Assembly (NCBI GenBank): GCA_937896235.1
Contig: CALBMX010000108.1
Span: 1-64,000 of the forward strand
Direction: 5' to 3'
Origin: an uncultured bacterium
GTDB taxonomy: Bacteria; Planctomycetota; UBA1135; GCA-002686595
Length of the DNA stretch: 64,000 bases
Shown here: in pieces, positions 61,671 to 64,000 of the stretch
Layout of the letters: every line of letters starts with the position of its first letter
Position numbering within the stretch: the first letter of the stretch is position 1
Notes under the pieces: generated by a model
Databases searched by the model: none
What the model saw: the letters and a program-made list of their open reading frames with translations, nothing else
What the model was told of the DNA's origin: nothing
Position numbers and translations under genes: made by a program

Positions 61671-61968
61671 GCCATCAAGATACTAAGCGCGGGGCGGCTG
61701 ACCAAGTACGCTCTGGACAACACGGAAAAGAGTCGGGACCGCTCTCCCAGGAACGGCTCGAATAGCAGGAAAAACCCTAGAATTCGCGGGTTTTCCTCTT
61801 TGATAGTTGGCCCCGGAGTTGCATTCTTCTCTTTGTCGGCGCAGCGCTTTCCTGTGTGGCGCCTCGACAATTTTCTGGACGCTGTGTTTGAAGGTCGAGC
61901 TTTTATCTAAAGAGCTTCTTCGAGCCAGACCCCTCCCAAACCCAACATCGAGCCCACGGAATAATCCA

Positions 61969-62274
61969 ATGGCAAAAACGACCAAGAAGGCGGCTGCTAA
62001 GAAGGCGCCGGCTAAGAAGGCAAAAGCCAAAGCCGCTAAGAAGCCAGCATCCAAGGCAGGCAAGAAGCCAGCCGCGAAAGCAGCAAAGAAAGGTGGCAGT
62101 AAGAAGCCCCTCGAGCTGATCATCAGCAAGAGCCGCACCAAGAACGCAGCCGCGATTAACGTCTCCGGCGAATTCTACGGCGCACTTGACGCAGCTGTTC
62201 GCGAGATCATCGCCGGCGCAGAAGCTCGTGCCATGTCGAACGGTCGCAAGACCCTTCGTCCTCACGACCTGTAA
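61969..62274 (+). CDS. Histone-fold protein with an H1-like lysine/alanine-rich N-terminal tail
   Basis: The 101-residue protein starts at the ATG at 61969; the track start at 61807 adds a leader without protein character. Residues 1-46 are almost only Lys, Ala and Pro with AKK/KKP units ('KKAPAKKAKAKAAKKPASKA'), like eukaryotic H1 tails and bacterial HctB-type proteins. Residues 47-101 ('ISKSRTKNAAAINVSGEFYG', 'GAEARAMSNGRKTLRPHDL') resemble bacterial single-histone-fold proteins. In that family a helix-strand-helix core ends in a conserved N-G-R-K-T-x-x-P-x-D-L loop and helix. It should bind DNA and compact the nucleoid. The combination of tail and fold in one small protein is unusual. A strong terminator follows 25 bp after the stop. 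Confidence 0.85.
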   Translation: MAKTTKKAAAKKAPAKKAKAKAAKKPASKAGKKPAAKAAKKGGSKKPLELIISKSRTKNAAAINVSGEFYGALDAAVREIIAGAEARAMSNGRKTLRPHDL

Positions 62275-62298
62275 GGGATCGGCTTTCGGGCCTATGGA

Positions 62299-62343
62299 AG
62301 TGGCCTCTCGTTTGTTATCACCGATATCAAACGAGGGGCCACT
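62299..62343 (+). terminator. Rho-independent terminator of the histone-fold gene
   Basis: AGTGGCCTCTCGTTTG pairs with CAAACGAGGGGCCACT over 16 bases (one T-G wobble), loop about 13 bases, followed by CCCCTTTAAT. It lies 25 bp after the histone-fold stop and 32 bp before the next gene's ATG. Confidence 0.87.
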
Positions 62344-62374
62344 CCCCTTTAATCCACTTGGTAGAATCCCCGCC

Positions 62375-64000
62375 ATGAGCAACGAAGCGAAAGAGGAGAT
62401 CCTTGGATTTCTCCGCCAAAACGAGATTGGCCGCCGCGCGAGCGTGAATACCCCCTTTGGAAAGCGCCTGATTACCTATGCGGACTTGACGGCTTCGGGG
62501 CGCTATCTGCACTTCGTCGAGGCTTGGTTCCGCAATGTGCGACCCTTCTACGCGAACACTCACACGGCTGTCTCGTCCACCGGTCGGATCCTGACGGAGC
62601 TTCGCGAGAAGTCCCGCGAGGTTGTTCGCTGCAGTGTCGGAGCCGACGGGGATTACGTCACCGTGTTCTGTGGTGCAGGGGCAACCGCCGCCATCAATAA
62701 GATCGTTGGCATCCTAGGTCTCGCCATTCCGGAGCCACTCCAGCGGCGTTACAACCTGGCCCAGTACATCCCGAAAAACGAGCGACCGATCGTGTTTGTC
62801 GGTCCCTACGAGCACCACTCGAATTACCTGCCTTGGCTCGAGTCGATCGCCGACGTGGTCGAAATCCCACCGCGCGAGTGTGGTGCGGTCGACCTAGACG
62901 TACTCGCCAGTAAATTGGAAGAGTACAAGGATCGCCCGCTGAAGTTGGGCTCGTTCTCCGCCGCTTCCAACGTGACGGGAATCCTCGCGGATGTTCGAGG
63001 CATCTGCCGCACGCTACACAACGGTGGGGCAAAGGCGATATTCGATTACGCCGCGGCTGGCCCCTACGTCCCCATTAAAATGGTGGTGAGCGATCCAGCG
63101 GAGTGCATCGATGCTGTTGTTCTCTCCACACACAAGTTTTTAGGAGGTCCTGGAGGCTCAGGCGTCTTGGTCGCCCACAAGGACTTCTTTGTTTCGCGAA
63201 CCCCGGCGTTGCCCGGTGGCGGAACGGTGGACTATGTCGGTGCGGTCTCCTACGAGTCTGTCGACTACGTCACCCACCTGGACGAGAGGGAAGAGGGTGG
63301 CACCCCTGCAATCATGGGGGACCTGCGCGCAGGCGCTGCCTTCCTAGTAAAGGATATGGTTGGTGCGCAAACGATCCTCGACCACGAGGTCGTCCTGGCT
63401 GCTGCTGCTGTAAAGCGCCTCGATAGCCACCCGAACATTCGAGTGCTCGGACCGAAAGATGCTCCGCGCCTTGCGATCATCTCGATCATCTTTGAAGGGT
63501 TGCACCACGACTATGCGTCGGGACTACTCGATCACCTCTTTGGTGTGCAGAGCAGGTCGGGATGCGCGTGTGCGGGCCCCTACGGGCACACATTACTCGA
63601 TATTGACGCCGAGACCTCCGAAGCTTACCGCGGTGTGGTCGGACGCGGTTTGACCGGAATGAAGCCGGGCTGGGTCCGCTTGTCTCTACCTTATTACGCC
63701 TCAGAAGAGGACCTTGAGTTCGTGCTCTCCGCAGTGGAGTTTGTAGCGACTCACGGCAAAGAATTTGTGCCGGCCTATCGCTTCGACTGGAGCAATGGCG
63801 TTTGGACACACATGCGCCTCGATATGGACACCGCGGCTCCGTTTGAGCTTAGCGTCAAGTCTTTGACTGAAACGGCCGCTTGCTTTGCGGCAGGCGACCA
63901 CGAGGCGCCCCTCAATGATGATCAAATCGCTGTGGAGCGTGCGCGCTACTTCCGAGAAGCGGAAGCGCATCTAGCGGAAATGCGAACCTTAGCTGCCGCT
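62375..64000 (+). CDS. Class V aminotransferase / cysteine desulfurase-like PLP enzyme (partial, runs off the window)
   Basis: This frame opens at the ATG at 62375 and is still open at 64000 (542 codons), so it is missing from the ORF track. It encodes a fold-type I PLP enzyme of the class V group. The cofactor-binding Lys254 is in 'LSTHKFLGGPGGSGVLV', the Asp that contacts the pyridine ring in 'AIFDYAAAGPYVP', and a Cys-bearing loop in 'RSGCACAGPYGHTLLDID' (Cys397, Cys399). The last sits where cysteine desulfurases and molybdenum-cofactor sulfurases have their active cysteine. An N-terminal part 'YLHFVEAWFRNVRPFYANTH' also fits. It could mobilise sulfur or selenium or act on an amino acid; the sequence alone does not decide. 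The C-terminus is outside the window. Confidence 0.85.
   Translation, partial: MSNEAKEEILGFLRQNEIGRRASVNTPFGKRLITYADLTASGRYLHFVEAWFRNVRPFYANTHTAVSSTGRILTELREKSREVVRCSVGADGDYVTVFCGAGATAAINKIVGILGLAIPEPLQRRYNLAQYIPKNERPIVFVGPYEHHSNYLPWLESIADVVEIPPRECGAVDLDVLASKLEEYKDRPLKLGSFSAASNVTGILADVRGICRTLHNGGAKAIFDYAAAGPYVPIKMVVSDPAECIDAVVLSTHKFLGGPGGSGVLVAHKDFFVSRTPALPGGGTVDYVGAVSYESVDYVTHLDEREEGGTPAIMGDLRAGAAFLVKDMVGAQTILDHEVVLAAAAVKRLDSHPNIRVLGPKDAPRLAIISIIFEGLHHDYASGLLDHLFGVQSRSGCACAGPYGHTLLDIDAETSEAYRGVVGRGLTGMKPGWVRLSLPYYASEEDLEFVLSAVEFVATHGKEFVPAYRFDWSNGVWTHMRLDMDTAAPFELSVKSLTETAACFAAGDHEAPLNDDQIAVERARYFREAEAHLAEMRTLAAA

Noticed and set aside
61975-62105. Tandem DNA repeats (AAGAAGGC-type units)
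   Set aside because: They follow directly from the AKK/KKP codon composition of the histone tail and are not a separate repeat element.
61683-62141. 152-residue minus-strand ORF with apparent membrane segments (FLAALAFAFLAGAF)
   Set aside because: It is the reverse complement of the Lys/Ala codon repeats in the histone-fold protein's tail; the hydrophobic look is an artefact.
1-64000. CRISPR arrays, insertion sequences, prophage or integrase genes
   Set aside because: No repeat-spacer series, transposase, integrase or phage-like ORFs were seen on either strand.

Overview
The window is a bacterial chromosome segment of moderately high G+C, densely coded on both strands. It holds about 38 protein genes and one RNA gene. 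I saw no insertion sequences, CRISPR arrays, phage genes or tRNAs. Several families point to a marine planctomycete-type or related bacterium: secreted FG-GAP/VCBS proteins with ASPIC/UnbV-like ends, several sulfatase-fold lipoproteins, a DUF3604 lipoprotein, HEAT/VWA proteins, a GT-C membrane protein of the DUF2723 type, and a histone-fold protein with an H1-like tail. This lineage call is inferred from gene content only. Few genes have a clear Shine-Dalgarno sequence. TTG or GTG starts and ATGA/TTGA overlaps are common.

Layout. 1-7.4 kb (all minus strand): TPR lipoprotein, transglutaminase-like lipoprotein, EF-hand protein, short Lon protease, AgcS symporter. 7.8-13.7 kb: FG-GAP exoprotein, zinc protease, DUF2723 membrane protein with a probable frameshift. 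14.6-22.9 kb: a translationally coupled five-gene envelope operon (sulfatase-fold lipoprotein, small membrane-anchored protein, polytopic GT-C-like protein, O-antigen ligase/TPR protein, second sulfatase-fold lipoprotein). 22.9-30 kb: DUF3604 lipoprotein, a UGA-containing thioredoxin-like gene, second FG-GAP exoprotein. 30.2-34.1 kb: a paralogous copy of the first three operon genes on the minus strand. 34.2-39.5 kb: M1 aminopeptidase lipoprotein, a UGA-containing AhpD-like gene, a second O-antigen-ligase-like protein. 39.5-46 kb: two more polytopic membrane proteins and a third FG-GAP protein. 46-51 kb: small Sm-like protein, Nudix protein, hybrid sensor kinase. 51.4-64 kb: RNase P RNA, HEAT-VWA protein, an alpha/beta hydrolase lacking its serine, RuvX, ManC, AsmA-like protein, alanine racemase, histone-fold protein, and a class V aminotransferase cut by the window end.

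The two most notable genes are interrupted by an in-frame TGA exactly where a redox cysteine belongs. One has the thioredoxin motif W-U-G-P-C and the other the AhpD-type motif C-H-Y-U-TQAH. Each TGA is followed by a hairpin with a six-base loop containing GU, at a distance expected of a bacterial SECIS element. I read both as selenoproteins that ordinary gene callers would split in two.

The second theme is envelope polysaccharide. Two O-antigen-ligase-like proteins, five other polytopic glycosyltransferase-like proteins, ManC for GDP-mannose, and three sulfatase-fold lipoproteins with threonine at the nucleophile position suggest a glycan assembly and decoration system. Its core three-gene cassette occurs twice, about 12 kb apart and on opposite strands.
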